This document shows, in pieces, positions 49,730-62,886 of a stretch of DNA of 64,000 nucleotides. This DNA comes from Hydractinia symbiolongicarpus. Taxonomy: Eukaryota; Cnidaria; Hydrozoa; Anthoathecata; Hydractiniidae. The DNA lies in assembly GCF_029227915.1 (NCBI RefSeq), contig NC_079882.1, positions 31,240,001 through 31,304,000 of the forward strand, read 5' to 3'. The position numbers and the translations under genes were made by a program. Position 1 is the stretch's first letter. Each line of letters begins with the position of its first letter. The notes under the pieces are model-generated. The model was not told the DNA's origin, searched no databases, and worked only from the letters and a program-made list of their open reading frames with translations.

Positions 49730-51555
49730 ATTAAACTTCTTTTATTCAGCGTCTCATCAAAAATGAAAACATTTTTAAAAACTACAAGTCTCATGCGTTT
49801 CAGTGCTAAAAAACTAATTTAAAAAATCGTTATTGAAATGAGTTTACTCCCTGGGTACTTTCTTTATATACTTTTGACTATACGGGCCGAGTCCGGGATT
49901 TACGGGAAATCGCGTGTTTTCATTTGCCGGCGATTAAACTTCTTTTATTCAGCGTCTCATCAAAAATTAAAACGTTTTAAAAACTACAAGTCTCATGCGT
50001 TTTAGTGGTGAAAAAATAATTTAAAAAATCGTTCGGATAATGAGTTTACTCCCTGGGTACTTTCTTTGTATACTTTGGACTATACGAGCCGAGTCCGGGA
50101 TTTAGGGGAAGTCGCGGGTTTTGGGTTTGCAGGCGATTAAACTTCTTTTACTCAGCGTCTCATCAAAAATGTAAACATTTTCGAAAACTACAAGTCTCAT
50201 GCGTTTTACTGGTAAAAAAATAATTTAAAAAATCGTTCGGGAAATGAGTTTACTCCCTGGGTACTTTCTTTGTATACTTTTGACTATACGGGCCGAGTCC
50301 GGGATTTACGCGAAATCGCGGGTTTTCGTTTGCCGGCGATTACACTTCTTTCATTCAGCGTCTCATCCAAAATGAAAACATTTTTGATAACTACAAGTCC
50401 CATGCGTTTTAGTGCTAAAAAACTAATTTAAAAAATCGTTTGTGAAATGAGTTTACTCCCTGGGTACTTTCTTTATATACTTTTGACTATACGGGTCGTG
50501 GCCAGGATTTAGGGGAAATCGCGGGTTTTTGTTTGCCAACGATTAAACTTCTTTTATTCAGCGTCTCATCAAAAATGTAAACATTTTCGAATACTAAAGT
50601 CTCATTCGTTCTAGTGGTGCAGAAATAATTTGAAAAATCGTTCAGGAAATCAGTTTACTCCCTGGGTACTTCTTTTTATATATTTTCGACTATACGGGCC
50701 AAACCCGAGATTTACGGGAAATCGCGGGTTTTTGTTTGACGGCGATTAAACTGCTTTTATTTAGCGTCTCATCAAAAATGAAAACATTTTTGAAAACTAC
50801 AAGTCTCATGCTATTTAGTGGTGAAAAAATAATTTAAAAAATCGTTCGGGAAATGAGTTTACTCCCTGGGTACTTTCTTTGTATACTTTTGACTATACGG
50901 GCCGAGCCGGGATTTACGCGAAATCGCGGGTTTTCGTTTGCTGGCGATTGCACTTCTTTTATTCAGCGTCTCATCAAAAATGAAAACATTTTTAAAAACT
51001 ACATGTCTCATGCGTTTTAGTGCTGAAAAAATAATTTAAAAAATCGTTCGAGAAATGAGTTTAATTCTTGGGTACTTTCTTTGTATACTTTTGACTATAC
51101 GGGCCGAGTCCGGGATTTACGGGAAATCGCGTGTTTTCGTTTGCCGGCGATTAAACTTCTTTTATTCAGCGTCTCATCAAAAATGAAAACATTTTTGAAA
51201 ACTACAAGTCTCATGCGTTTTAGTGGTGAAAAAATAATTTAAAAAATCGTTCGGGAAATGAGTTTACTCCCTGGGTACTTTCTTTGTATACTTTTGACTA
51301 TACGGGCCGACTCCGGGATTTACGGGAAATCACGTGTTTTCGTTTGCCGGCGATTAAACTTCTTTTATTCAGCGTCTCATCAAAAATGAAAACATTTTTA
51401 AAAACTACAAGTCTCATGCGTTTTAGTGCTGAAAAAATAATTTAAAAAATCGTTCGAGAAATGAGTTTACTTCTTGGGTACTTTCTTTGTATACTTTTGA
51501 CTATACGGGCCGAGTCCGGGATTTACGGGAAATCGCGGGTTTTTGTTTGCCGGCG
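49730..51555. repeat. Satellite B 9-monomer higher-order unit, copy 1 (1826 bp)
   Basis: Matches 51556-53381 at a constant 1826 bp. Shared rare sites are 'gtttcagtgctaaaaaac' (49801/51627), 'cgttattgaaatgag' (49830/51656), the palindrome TTAAAACGTTTTAA (49967/51793), 'ctcatccaaaatg' with 'aagtcccatgcg', and 'gggccaaacccgag' (50694/52520). Almost no differences were seen between the copies, so this is likely a recent event. Confidence 0.85.
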
Positions 51556-53381
51556 ATTAAACTTCTTTTATTCAGCGTCTCATCAAAAATGAAAACATTT
51601 TTAAAAACTACAAGTCTCATGCGTTTCAGTGCTAAAAAACTAATTTAAAAAATCGTTATTGAAATGAGTTTACTCCCTGGGTACTTTCTTTATATACTTT
51701 TGACTATACGGGCCGAGTCCGGGATTTACGGGAAATCGCGTGTTTTCATTTGCCGGCGATTAAACTTCTTTTATTCAGCGTCTCATCAAAAATTAAAACG
51801 TTTTAAAAACTACAAGTCTCATGCGTTTTAGTGGTGAAAAAATAATTTAAAAAATCGTTCGGATAATGAGTTTACTCCCTGGGTACTTTCTTTGTATACT
51901 TTGGACTATACGAGCCGAGTCCGGGATTTAGGGGAAGTCGCGGGTTTTGGGTTTGCAGGCGATTAAACTTCTTTTACTCAGCGTCTCATCAAAAATGTAA
52001 ACATTTTCGAAAACTACAAGTCTCATGCGTTTTACTGGTAAAAAAATAATTTAAAAAATCGTTCGGGAAATGAGTTTACTCCCTGGGTACTTTCTTTGTA
52101 TACTTTTGACTATACGGGCCGAGTCCGGGATTTACGCGAAATCGCGGGTTTTCGTTTGCCGGCGATTACACTTCTTTCATTCAGCGTCTCATCCAAAATG
52201 AAAACATTTTTGATAACTACAAGTCCCATGCGTTTTAGTGCTAAAAAACTAATTTAAAAAATCGTTTGTGAAATGAGTTTACTCCCTGGGTACTTTCTTT
52301 ATATACTTTTGACTATACGGGTCGTGGCCAGGATTTAGGGGAAATCGCGGGTTTTTGTTTGCCAACGATTAAACTTCTTTTATTCAGCGTCTCATCAAAA
52401 ATGTAAACATTTTCGAATACTAAAGTCTCATTCGTTCTAGTGGTGCAGAAATAATTTGAAAAATCGTTCAGGAAATCAGTTTACTCCCTGGGTACTTCTT
52501 TTTATATATTTTCGACTATACGGGCCAAACCCGAGATTTACGGGAAATCGCGGGTTTTTGTTTGACGGCGATTAAACTGCTTTTATTTAGCGTCTCATCA
52601 AAAATGAAAACATTTTTGAAAACTACAAGTCTCATGCTATTTAGTGGTGAAAAAATAATTTAAAAAATCGTTCGGGAAATGAGTTTACTCCCTGGGTACT
52701 TTCTTTGTATACTTTTGACTATACGGGCCGAGCCGGGATTTACGCGAAATCGCGGGTTTTCGTTTGCTGGCGATTGCACTTCTTTTATTCAGCGTCTCAT
52801 CAAAAATGAAAACATTTTTAAAAACTACATGTCTCATGCGTTTTAGTGCTGAAAAAATAATTTAAAAAATCGTTCGAGAAATGAGTTTAATTCTTGGGTA
52901 CTTTCTTTGTATACTTTTGACTATACGGGCCGAGTCCGGGATTTACGGGAAATCGCGTGTTTTCGTTTGCCGGCGATTAAACTTCTTTTATTCAGCGTCT
53001 CATCAAAAATGAAAACATTTTTGAAAACTACAAGTCTCATGCGTTTTAGTGGTGAAAAAATAATTTAAAAAATCGTTCGGGAAATGAGTTTACTCCCTGG
53101 GTACTTTCTTTGTATACTTTTGACTATACGGGCCGACTCCGGGATTTACGGGAAATCACGTGTTTTCGTTTGCCGGCGATTAAACTTCTTTTATTCAGCG
53201 TCTCATCAAAAATGAAAACATTTTTAAAAACTACAAGTCTCATGCGTTTTAGTGCTGAAAAAATAATTTAAAAAATCGTTCGAGAAATGAGTTTACTTCT
53301 TGGGTACTTTCTTTGTATACTTTTGACTATACGGGCCGAGTCCGGGATTTACGGGAAATCGCGGGTTTTTGTTTGCCGGCG
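51556..53381. repeat. Satellite B 9-monomer higher-order unit, copy 2 (1826 bp)
   Basis: Second adjacent copy. Where copy 1 is entered from a CACGTG monomer, copy 2 is entered from a 'cgcgggtttttgtttgcc' monomer, and after copy 2 that monomer goes on to 'tttttgaaaactacaag' and 'cttgtaaaaaaattattt'. This fixes the crossover to within the 'tttgccggcgattaaacttc' part of the unit. Confidence 0.85.
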
Positions 53382-55559
53382 ATTAAACTTCTTTTATTCA
53401 GCGTCTCATCAAAAATGAAAACATTTTTGAAAACTACAAGTCTCATGCGTTTTACTTGTAAAAAAATTATTTAAAAAATCTTTCGGGAAATGAGTTTACT
53501 CCCTGGGTACTTTCTTTGTATACTTTTGACTATACGGGCCGAGCCGGGATTTACGCGAAATCGCGGGTTTTCGTTTGCTGGCGATTGCACTTCTTTTATT
53601 CAGCGTCTCATCAAAAATGAAAACATTTTTAAAAACTACATGTCTCATGCGTTTTAGTGCTGAAAAAATAATTTAAAAAATCGTTCGAGAAATGAGTTTA
53701 ATTCTTGGGTACTTTCTTTGTATACTTTTGACTATACGGGCCGAGTCCGGGATTTACGGGAAATCGCGTGTTTTCGTTTGCCGGCGATTAAACTTCTTTT
53801 ATTCAGCGTCTCATCAAAAATGAAAACATTTTTGAAAACTACAAGTTTCATGCGTTTTACTGGTAAAAAAATTATTTAAAAAATCGTACGGGAAATGAGT
53901 TTACTCCCTGGGTACTTCCTTTGTATACTTTTGACTATACGGGCCGGATCCGGGATTTACGCGAAATCGCGGATTTTCGTTTGCCGGCGATTACACTTCT
54001 TTTATTCAGCGTCACATCAAAAATGAAAACATTTTTGAAAACTACAAGTCTCATGCGTTTTAGTGCTAAAAAACTAATTTAAAAAATCGTTTGTGAAATG
54101 AGTTTACTCCCTGGGTACTTTCTTTATATACTTTTGACTATACGAGCCGACTCCGGGATTTACGGGAAATCGCGTGTTTTCGTTTGCCGGCGATTAAACT
54201 TCTTTTATTCAGCGTCTGATCAAAAATGAAAACATTTTAAAAACTACAAGTCTCATGCGTTTTAGTGCTGAAAAAATAATTTAAAAAATCGTTCGGGAAA
54301 TGAGTTTACTCCCTGGGTACTTTCTTTGTATACTTTTGACTATACGGACCGAGTCCGGGATTTACGGGAAATCGCGGGTTTTCGTTTGCCGGCGATTAAA
54401 CTTCTTTTATTCAGAGTCTCATCAAAAATGAAAACATTTTTGAAAACTACAAGTCTCATGCGTATTAGTGGTGAAAAAATAATTTAAAAAGTCGTTCGGA
54501 TAATGAGTTTACTCCCTGGGTACTTCCTTTGTATACTTTGGACTATACGAGCCGAGTCCGGGATTTAGGGGAAGTCGCGGGTTTTGGGTTTGCAGGCGAT
54601 TAAACTTCTTTTATTCAGAGTCTCATCAAAAATGAAAACATTTTCGAAAACTACAAGTCTCATGCGTTTTAGTGCTGAAAAAATAATTTAAAAAATCGTT
54701 CGAGAAATGAGTTTACTTCTTGGGTACTTTCTTTGTATACTTTTGACTATACGGGCCGAGTCCGGGATTTACGGGAAATTGCGGGTTTTCGTTTGCTGGC
54801 GATTAAACTTCTTTTATTTAGCGTCTCATCAAAAATGAAAACATTTTTGAAAACTACAAGTCTCATGCGTTTTACTGGTAAAAAAATAATTTAAAAAATC
54901 GTACGGGAAATGAGTTTACTCCCTGGGTACTTCCTTTGTATACTTTTGACTATACGGGCCGGATCCGGGATTTACGCAAAATCGCGGATTTTCGTTTGCC
55001 GGCGATTACACTTCTTTTATTCAGCGTCTCATCAAAAATGAAAACATTTTTGAAAACTACAAGTCTCATGCGTTTTAGTGCTAAAAAACTAATTTAAAAA
55101 ATCGTTTGTGAAATGAGTTTACTCCCTGGGTACTTTCTTTATATACTTTTGACTATACGGGCCGACTCCGGGATTTACGGGAAATCGCGTGTTTTCGTTT
55201 GCCGGCGATTAAACTTCTTTTATTCAGCGTCTCATCAAAAATGAAAACATTTTAAAAACTACAAGTCTCATGCGTTTTAGTGCTGAAAAAATAATTTAAA
55301 AAATCGTTCGGGAAATGAGTTTACTCCCTGGGTACTTTCTTTGTATACTTTTGACTATACGGACCGAGTCCGGGATTTACGGGAAATCGCTGGTTTTCGT
55401 TTGCCGGCGATTAAACTTCTTTTATTCAGCGTCTCATCAAAAATGAAAACATTTTCGAAACTACAAGTCTCATGCGTTTTAGTGGTGAAAAAATAATTTA
55501 AAAAATCGTTCGGGAAATGAGTTTACTCCCTGGGTACTTTCTTTGTATACTTTTGACTA

Positions 55560-56370
55560 TACGGGCCGACTCCGGGATTTACGGGAAATCACGTGTTTTC
55601 GTTTGCCGGCGATTAAACTTCTTTTATTCAGCGTCTCATCAAAAATGAAAACATTTTTAAAAACTACAAGTCTCATGCGTTTTAGTGCTGAAAAAATAAT
55701 TTAAAAAATCGTTCGAGAAATGAGTTTACTTCTTGGGTACTTTCTTTGTATACTTTTGACTATACGGGCCGAGTCCGGGATTTACGGGAAATCGCGGGTT
55801 TTCGTTTGCCGGCGATTAAACTTCTTTTATTCAGCGTCTCATCAAAAATGAAAACATTTTTGAAAACTACAAGTCTCATGCGTTTTACTGGTAAAAAAAT
55901 AATTTAAAAAATCGTACGGGAAATGAGTTTACTCCCTGGGTACTTCCTTTGTATACTTTTGACTATACGGGCCGGATCCGGGATTTACGCGAAATCGCGG
56001 ATTTTCGTTTGCCGGCGATTACACTTCTTTTATTCAGCGTCTCATCAATAATGAAAACATTTTTGAAAACTACAAGTCTCATGCGTTTTAGTGCTAAAAA
56101 ACTAATTTAAAAAATCGTTATTGAAATGAGTTTACTCCCTGGGTACTTTCTTTATATACTTTTGACTATACGGGCCGAGTCCGGGATTTACGGGAAATCG
56201 CGTGTTTTCATTTGCCGGCGATTAAACTTCTTTTATTCAGCGTCTCATCAAAAATTAAAACGTTTTAAAAACTACAAGTCTCATGCGTTTTAGTGGTGAA
56301 AAAATAATTTTAAAAATCGTTCGGATAATGAGTTTACTCCCTGGGTACTTTCTTTGTATACTTTGGACTA
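55560..56370. repeat. Satellite B 4-monomer unit, copy 1 (~811 bp)
   Basis: Matches 56371-57180 at offset 811: CACGTG at 55590 against CACGGG at 56401; CCGGATCCGG at 55972 and 56783; 'catcaataatg' near 56043 and 56854; 'ttattgaaatgag' near 56118 and 56929; TTAAAACGTTTTAA at 56255 and 57066. Related to 47850-48660. Confidence 0.8.
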
Positions 56371-57180
56371 TACGGGCCGACTCCGGGATTTACGGGAAAT
56401 CACGGGTTTTCGTTTGCCGGCGATTAAACTTCTTTTATTCAGCGTCTCATCAAAAATGAAAACATTTTTAAAAACTACAAGTCTCATGCGTTTTAGTGCT
56501 GAAAAAATAATTTAAAAAATCGTTCGAGAAATGAGTTTACTTCTTGGGTACTTTCTTTGTATACTTTTGACTATACGGGCCGAGTCCGGGATTTACGGGA
56601 AATCGCGGGTTTTCGTTTGCCGGCGATTAAACTTCTTTTATTCAGCGTCTCATCAAAAATGAAAACATTTTTGAAAACTACAAGTCTCATGCGTTTTACT
56701 GGTAAAAAAATAATTTAAAAAATCGTACGGGAAATGAGTTTACTCCCTGGGTACTTCCTTTGTATACTTTTGACTATACGGGCCGGATCCGGGATTTACG
56801 CGAAATCGCGGATTTTCGTTTGCCGGCGATTACACTTCTTTTATTCAGCGTCTCATCAATAATGAAAACATTTTTGAAAACTACAAGTCTCATGCGTTTT
56901 AGTGCTAAAAAACTAATTTAAAAAATCGTTATTGAAATGAGTTTACTCCCTGGGTACTTTCTTTATATACTTTTGACTATACGGGCCGAGTCCGGGATTT
57001 ACGGGAAATCGCGTGTTTTCATTTGCCGGCGATTAAACTTCTTTTATTCAGCGTCTCATCAAAAATTAAAACGTTTTAAAAACTACAAGTCTCATGCGTT
57101 TTAGTGGTGAAAAATTAATTTTAAAAATCGTTCGGATAATGAGTTTACTCCCTGGGTACTTTCTTTGTATACTTTGGACT
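56371..57180. repeat. Satellite B 4-monomer unit, copy 2 (~811 bp)
   Basis: Adjacent second copy. It differs at the E-box-like site (CACGGG instead of CACGTG), a single substitution, and is followed at 57182 by a G-rich monomer. The join monomer near 56360-56375 pairs 'tttggactatac' (G-rich type start) with 'gggccgactccggg'. Confidence 0.8.
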
Positions 57181-58604
57181 ATACGAGCCGAGTCCGGGAT
57201 TTAGGGGAAATCGCGGGTTTTGGGTTTGCAGGCGATTAAACTTCTTTTACTCAGCGTCTCATCAAAAATGTAAACATTTTCGAAAACTACAAGTCTCATG
57301 CGTTTTACTGGTAAAAAAATAATTTAAAAAATCGTTCGGGAAATGAGTTTACTCCCTGGGTACTTTCTTTGTATACTTTTGACTATACGGGCCGAGTCCG
57401 GGATTTACGCAAAATCGCGGGTTTTCGTTTGCCGGCGATTACACTTCTTTCATTCAGCGTCTCATTCAAAATGAAAACATTTTTGATAACTACAAGTCCC
57501 ATGCGTTTTAGTGCTAAAAAACTAATTTAAAAAATCGTTTGTGAAATGAGTTTACTCCCTGGGTACTTTCTTTATATACTTTTGACTATACGGGTCGTGG
57601 CCAGGATTTAGGGGAAATCGCGGGTTTTTGTTTGCCAACGATTAAACTTCTTTTATTCAGCGTCTCATCAAAAATGTAAACATTTTCGAATACTAAAGTC
57701 TCATTCGTTCTAGTGGTGCAGAAATAATTTGAAAAATCGTTCAGGAAATCAGTTTACTCCCTGGGTACTTCTTTTTATATATTTTCGACTATACGGGCCA
57801 AACCCGAGATTTACGGGAAATCGCGGGTTTTTGTTTGACGGCGATTAAACTGCTTTTATTTAGCGTCTCATCAAAAATGAAAACATTTTTGAAAACTACA
57901 AGTCTCATGCTATTTAGTGGTGAAAAAATAATTTAAAAAATCGTTCGGGAAATGAGTTTACTCCCTGGGTACTTTCTTTGTATACTTTTGACTATACGGG
58001 CCGAGTCCGGGATTTACGGGAAATCGCGTGTTTTCGTTTGCCGGCGATTAAACTTCTTTTATTCAGCGTCTCATCAAAAATGAAAACATTTTTGAAAACT
58101 ACAAGTCTCATGCGTTTTAGTGGTGAAAAAATAATTTAAAAAATCGTTCGGGAAATGAGTTTACTCCCTGGGTACTTTCTTTGTATACTTTTGACTATAC
58201 GGGCCGACTCCGGGATTTACGGGAAATCACGTGTTTTCGTTTGCCGGCGATTAAACTTCTTTTATTCAGCGTCTCATCAAAAATGAAAACATGTTTAAAA
58301 ACTACAAGTCTCATGCGTTTTAGTGCTGAAAAAATAATTTAAAAAATCGTTCGAGAAATGAGTTTACTTCTTGGGTACTTTCTTTGTATACTTTTGAATA
58401 TAAGGGCCGAGTCCGGGATTTACGGGAAATCGCGGGTTTTTGTTTGCCGGCGATTAAACTTCTTTTATTCAGCGTCTCATCAAAAATGAAAACATTTTTG
58501 AAAACTACAAGTCTCATGCGTTTTACTTGTAAAAAAATTATTTAAAAAATCTTTCGGGAAATGAGTTTACTCCCTGGGTACTTTCTTTGTATACTTTTGA
58601 CTAT

Positions 58605-59820
58605 ACGGGCCGAGCCGGGATTTACGCGAAATCGCGGGTTTTCGTTTGCTGGCGATTGCACTTCTTTTATTCAGCGTCTCATCAAAAATGAAAACATTTT
58701 TAAAAACTACATGTCTCATGCGTTTTAGTGCTGAAAAAATAATTTAAAAAATCGTTCGAGAAATGAGTTTAACTCTTGGGTACTTTCTTTGTATACTTTT
58801 GACTATACGGGCCGAGTCCGGGATTTACGGGAAATCGCGTGTTTTCGTTTGCCGGCGATTAAACTTCTTTTATTCAGCGTCTCATCAAAAATGAAAACAT
58901 TTTTGAAAACTACAAGTCTCATGCGTTTTAGTGGTGAAAAAATAATTTAAAAAATCGTTCGGGAAATGAGTTTACTCCCTGGGTACTTTCTTTGTATACT
59001 TTTGACTATACGGGCCGACTCCGGGATTTACGGGAAATCACGTGTTTTCGTTTGCCGGCGATTACACTTCTTTTATTCAGCGTCTCATCAAAAATGAAAA
59101 CATTTTTAAAAACTACAAGTCTCATGCGTTTTAGTGCTGAAAAAATAATTTAAAAAATCGTTCGAGAAATGAGTTTACTTCTTGGGTACTTTCTTTGTAT
59201 ACTTTTGACTATACGGGCCGAGTCCGGGATTTACGGGAAATCGCGGGTTTTTGTTTGCCGGCGATTAAACTTCTTTTATTCAGCGTCTCATCAAAGATGA
59301 AAACATTTTTGAAAACTACAAGTCTCATGCGTTTTACTTGTAAAAAAATTATTTAAAAAATCTTTCGGGAAATGAGTTTACTCCCTGGGTACTTTCTTTG
59401 TATACTTTTGACTATACGGGCCGAGCCGGGATTTACGCGAAATCGCGGGTTTTCGTTTGCTGGCGATTGCACTTCTTTTATTCAGCGTCTCATCAAAAAT
59501 GAAAACATTTTTAAAAACTACATGTCTCATGCGTTTTAGTGCTGAAAAAATAATTTAAAAAATCGTTCGAGAAATGAGTTTAATTCTTGGGTACTTTCTT
59601 TGTATACTTTTGACTATACGGGCCGAGTCCGGGATTTACGGGAAATCGCGTGTTTTCGTTTGCCGGCGATTAAACTTCTTTTATTCAGCGTCTCATCAAA
59701 AATGAAAACATTTTTGAAAACTACAAGTCTCATGCGTTTTACTGGTAAAAAAATTATTTAAAAAATCGTACGGGAAATGAGTTTACTCCCTGGGTACTTC
59801 CTTTGTATACTTTTGACTAT
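58605..59820. repeat. Satellite B 6-monomer unit, copy 1 (1216 bp)
   Basis: Matches 59821-61036 at exactly 1216 bp. Shared rare sites are 'gtttaactcttgggt' (58769/59985), CACGTG followed by 'ccggcgattacac' (59039/60255), 'catcaaagatgaaaac' (near 59290/60506) and 'actggtaaaaaaattattt' (near 59750/60966). Confidence 0.9.
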
Positions 59821-61036
59821 ACGGGCCGAGCCGGGATTTACGCGAAATCGCGGGTTTTCGTTTGCTGGCGATTGCACTTCTTTTATTCAGCGTCTCATCA
59901 AAAATGAAAACATTTTTAAAAACTACATGTCTCATGCGTTTTAGTGCTGAAAAAATAATTTAAAAAATCGTTCGAGAAATGAGTTTAACTCTTGGGTACT
60001 TTCTTTGTATACTTTTGACTATACGGGCCGAGTCCGGGATTTACGGGAAATCGCGTGTTTTCGTTTGCCGGCGATTAAACTTCTTTTATTCAGCGTCTCA
60101 TCAAAAATGAAAACATTTTTGAAAACTACAAGTCTCATGCGTTTTAGTGGTGAAAAAATAATTTAAAAAATCGTTCGGGAAATGAGTTTACTCCCTGGGT
60201 ACTTTCTTTGTATACTTTTGACTATACGGGCCGACTCCGGGATTTACGGGAAATCACGTGTTTTCGTTTGCCGGCGATTACACTTCTTTTATTCAGCGTC
60301 TCATCAAAAATGAAAACATTTTTAAAAACTACAAGTCTCATGCGTTTTAGTGCTGAAAAAATAATTTAAAAAATCGTTCGAGAAATGAGTTTACTTCTTG
60401 GGTACTTTCTTTGTATACTTTTGACTATACGGGCCGAGTCCGGGATTTACGGGAAATCGCGGGTTTTTGTTTGCCGGCGATTAAACTTCTTTTATTCAGC
60501 GTCTCATCAAAGATGAAAACATTTTTGAAAACTACAAGTCTCATGCGTTTTACTTGTAAAAAAATTATTTAAAAAATCTTTCGGGAAATGAGTTTACTCC
60601 CTGGGTACTTTCTTTGTATACTTTTGACTATACGGGCCGAGCCGGGATTTACGCGAAATCGCGGGTTTTCGTTTGCTGGCGATTGCACTTCTTTTATTCA
60701 GCGTCTCATCAAAAATGAAAACATTTTTAAAAACTACATGTCTCATGCGTTTTAGTGCTGAAAAAATAATTTAAAAAATCGTTCGAGAAATGAGTTTAAT
60801 TCTTGGGTACTTTCTTTGTATACTTTTGACTATACGGGCCGAGTCCGGGATTTACGGGAAATCGCGTGTTTTCGTTTGCCGGCGATTAAACTTCTTTTAT
60901 TCAGCGTCTCATCAAAAATGAAAACATTTTTGAAAACTACAAGTCTCATGCGTTTTACTGGTAAAAAAATTATTTAAAAAATCGTACGGGAAATGAGTTT
61001 ACTCCCTGGGTACTTCCTTTGTATACTTTTGACTAT
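59821..61036. repeat. Satellite B 6-monomer unit, copy 2 (1216 bp)
   Basis: Second adjacent copy. The join is sharp: the monomer before 59820 has the start of the BamHI type ('cgtacggg', 'gggtacttcc') but continues as 'gggccgagccggg', the type that begins copy 1. After copy 2 the same start ('cgtacggg', 'gtacttcc') continues correctly as 'gggccggatccggg' at 61042. The crossover lies in the identical stretch 'tatacttttgactatacgg'. Confidence 0.9.
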
Positions 61037-61853
61037 ACGGGCCGGATCCGGGATTTACGCGAAATCGCGGATTTTCGTTTGCCGGCGATTAAACTTCTTT
61101 TATTCAGCGTCTCATCAAAAATGAAAACATTTTTGAAAACTACAAGTCTCATGCGTTTTAGTGCTAAAAAACTAATTTAAAAAATCGTTTGTGAAATGAG
61201 TTTACTCCCTGGGTACTTTCTTTATATACTTTTGACTATACGGGCCGACTCCGGGATTTACGGGAAATCGCGTGTTTTCGTTTGCCGGCGATTAAACTTC
61301 TTTTATTCAGCGTCTGATCAAAAATGAAAACATTTTAAAAACTACAAGTCTCATGCGTTTTAGTGCTGAAAAAATAATTTAAAAAATCGTTCGGGAAATG
61401 AGTTTACTCCCTGGGTACTTTCTTTGTATACTTTTGACTATACGGACCGAGTCCGGGATTTACGGGAAATCGCGGGTTTTCGTTTGCCGGCGATTAAACT
61501 TCTTTTATTCAGAGTCTCATCAAAAATGAAAACATTTTTGAAAACTACAAGTCTCATGCGTTTTAGTGGTGAAAAAATAATTTAAAAAATCGTTCGGATA
61601 ATGAGTTTACTCCCTGGGTACTTCCTTTGTATACTTTGGACTATACGAGCCGAGTCCGGGATTTAGGGGAAGTCGCGGGTTTTGGGTTTGAAGGCGATTA
61701 AACTTCTTTTACTCAGCGTCTCATCAAAAATGTAAACATTTTCGAAAACTACAAGTCTCATGCGTTTTAGTGCTGAAAAAATAATTTAAAAAATCGTACG
61801 GGAAATGAGTTTACTCCCTGGGTACTTCCTTTGTATACTTTTGACTATACGGG

Positions 61854-62886
61854 CCGGATCCGGGATTTACGCAAAATCGCGGATTTTCGTTTGCCGGCGA
61901 TTACACTTCTTTTATTCAGCGTCTCATCAAAAATGAAAACATTTTTGAAAACTACAAGTCTCATGCGTTTTAGTGCTAAAAAACTAATTTAAAAAATCGT
62001 TTGTGAAATGAGTTTACTCCCTGGGTACTTTCTTTATATACTTTTGACTATACGGGCCGACTCCGGGATTTACGGGAAATCGCGTGTTTTCGTTTGCCGG
62101 CGATTAAACTTCTTTTATTCAGCGTCTCATCAAAAATGAAAACATTTTAAAAACTACAAGTCTCATGCGTTTTAGTGCTGAAAAAATAATTTAAAAAATC
62201 GTTCGGGAAATGAGTTTACTCCCTGGGTACTTTCTTTGTATACTTTTGACTATACGGACCGAGTCCGGGATTTACGGGAAATCGCTGGTTTTCGTTTGCC
62301 GGCGATTAAACTTCTTTTATTCAGCGTCTCATCAAAAATGAAAACATTTTTGAAAACTACAAGTCTCATGCGTTGTAGTGGTGAAAAAATAATTTAAAAA
62401 ATCGTTCGGATAATGAGTTTACTCCCTGGGTACTTTCTTTGTATACTTTGGACTATACGAGCCGAGTCCGGGATTTAGGGGAAGTCGCGGGTTTTGGGTT
62501 TGCAGGCGATTAAACTTCTTTTACTCAGCGTCTCATCAAAAATGTAAACATTTTCGAAAACTACAAGTCTCATTCGTTTTACTGGTGAAAAAATAATTTA
62601 AAAAATCGTTCGGGAAATGAGTTTACTCCCTGGGTACTTTCTTTGTATACTTTTGACTATACGGGCCGAGTCCGGGATTTACGCGAAATCGCGAGTTTTC
62701 GTTTGCTGGCGATTGCACTTCTTTTATTCAGCGTCTCATCAAAAATGAAAACATTTTTAAAAACTACATGTCTCATGCGTTTTAGTGCTGAAAAAATAAT
62801 TTAAAAAATCGTTTGAGAAATGAGTTTACTTCTTGGGTACTTTCTTTTTATACTTTTGACTATACGGGCCGAGTCCGGGATTTACG
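61854..62886. repeat. Satellite B long-range repeated block, copy 3 of 3
   Basis: Third copy, 18461 bp (91 monomers) from the first. The following stretch, about 62887-63640, instead matches 47673-48426 (offset 15214, 75 units), so the distal end of the window is a composite of older blocks in a new order. Confidence 0.75.
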
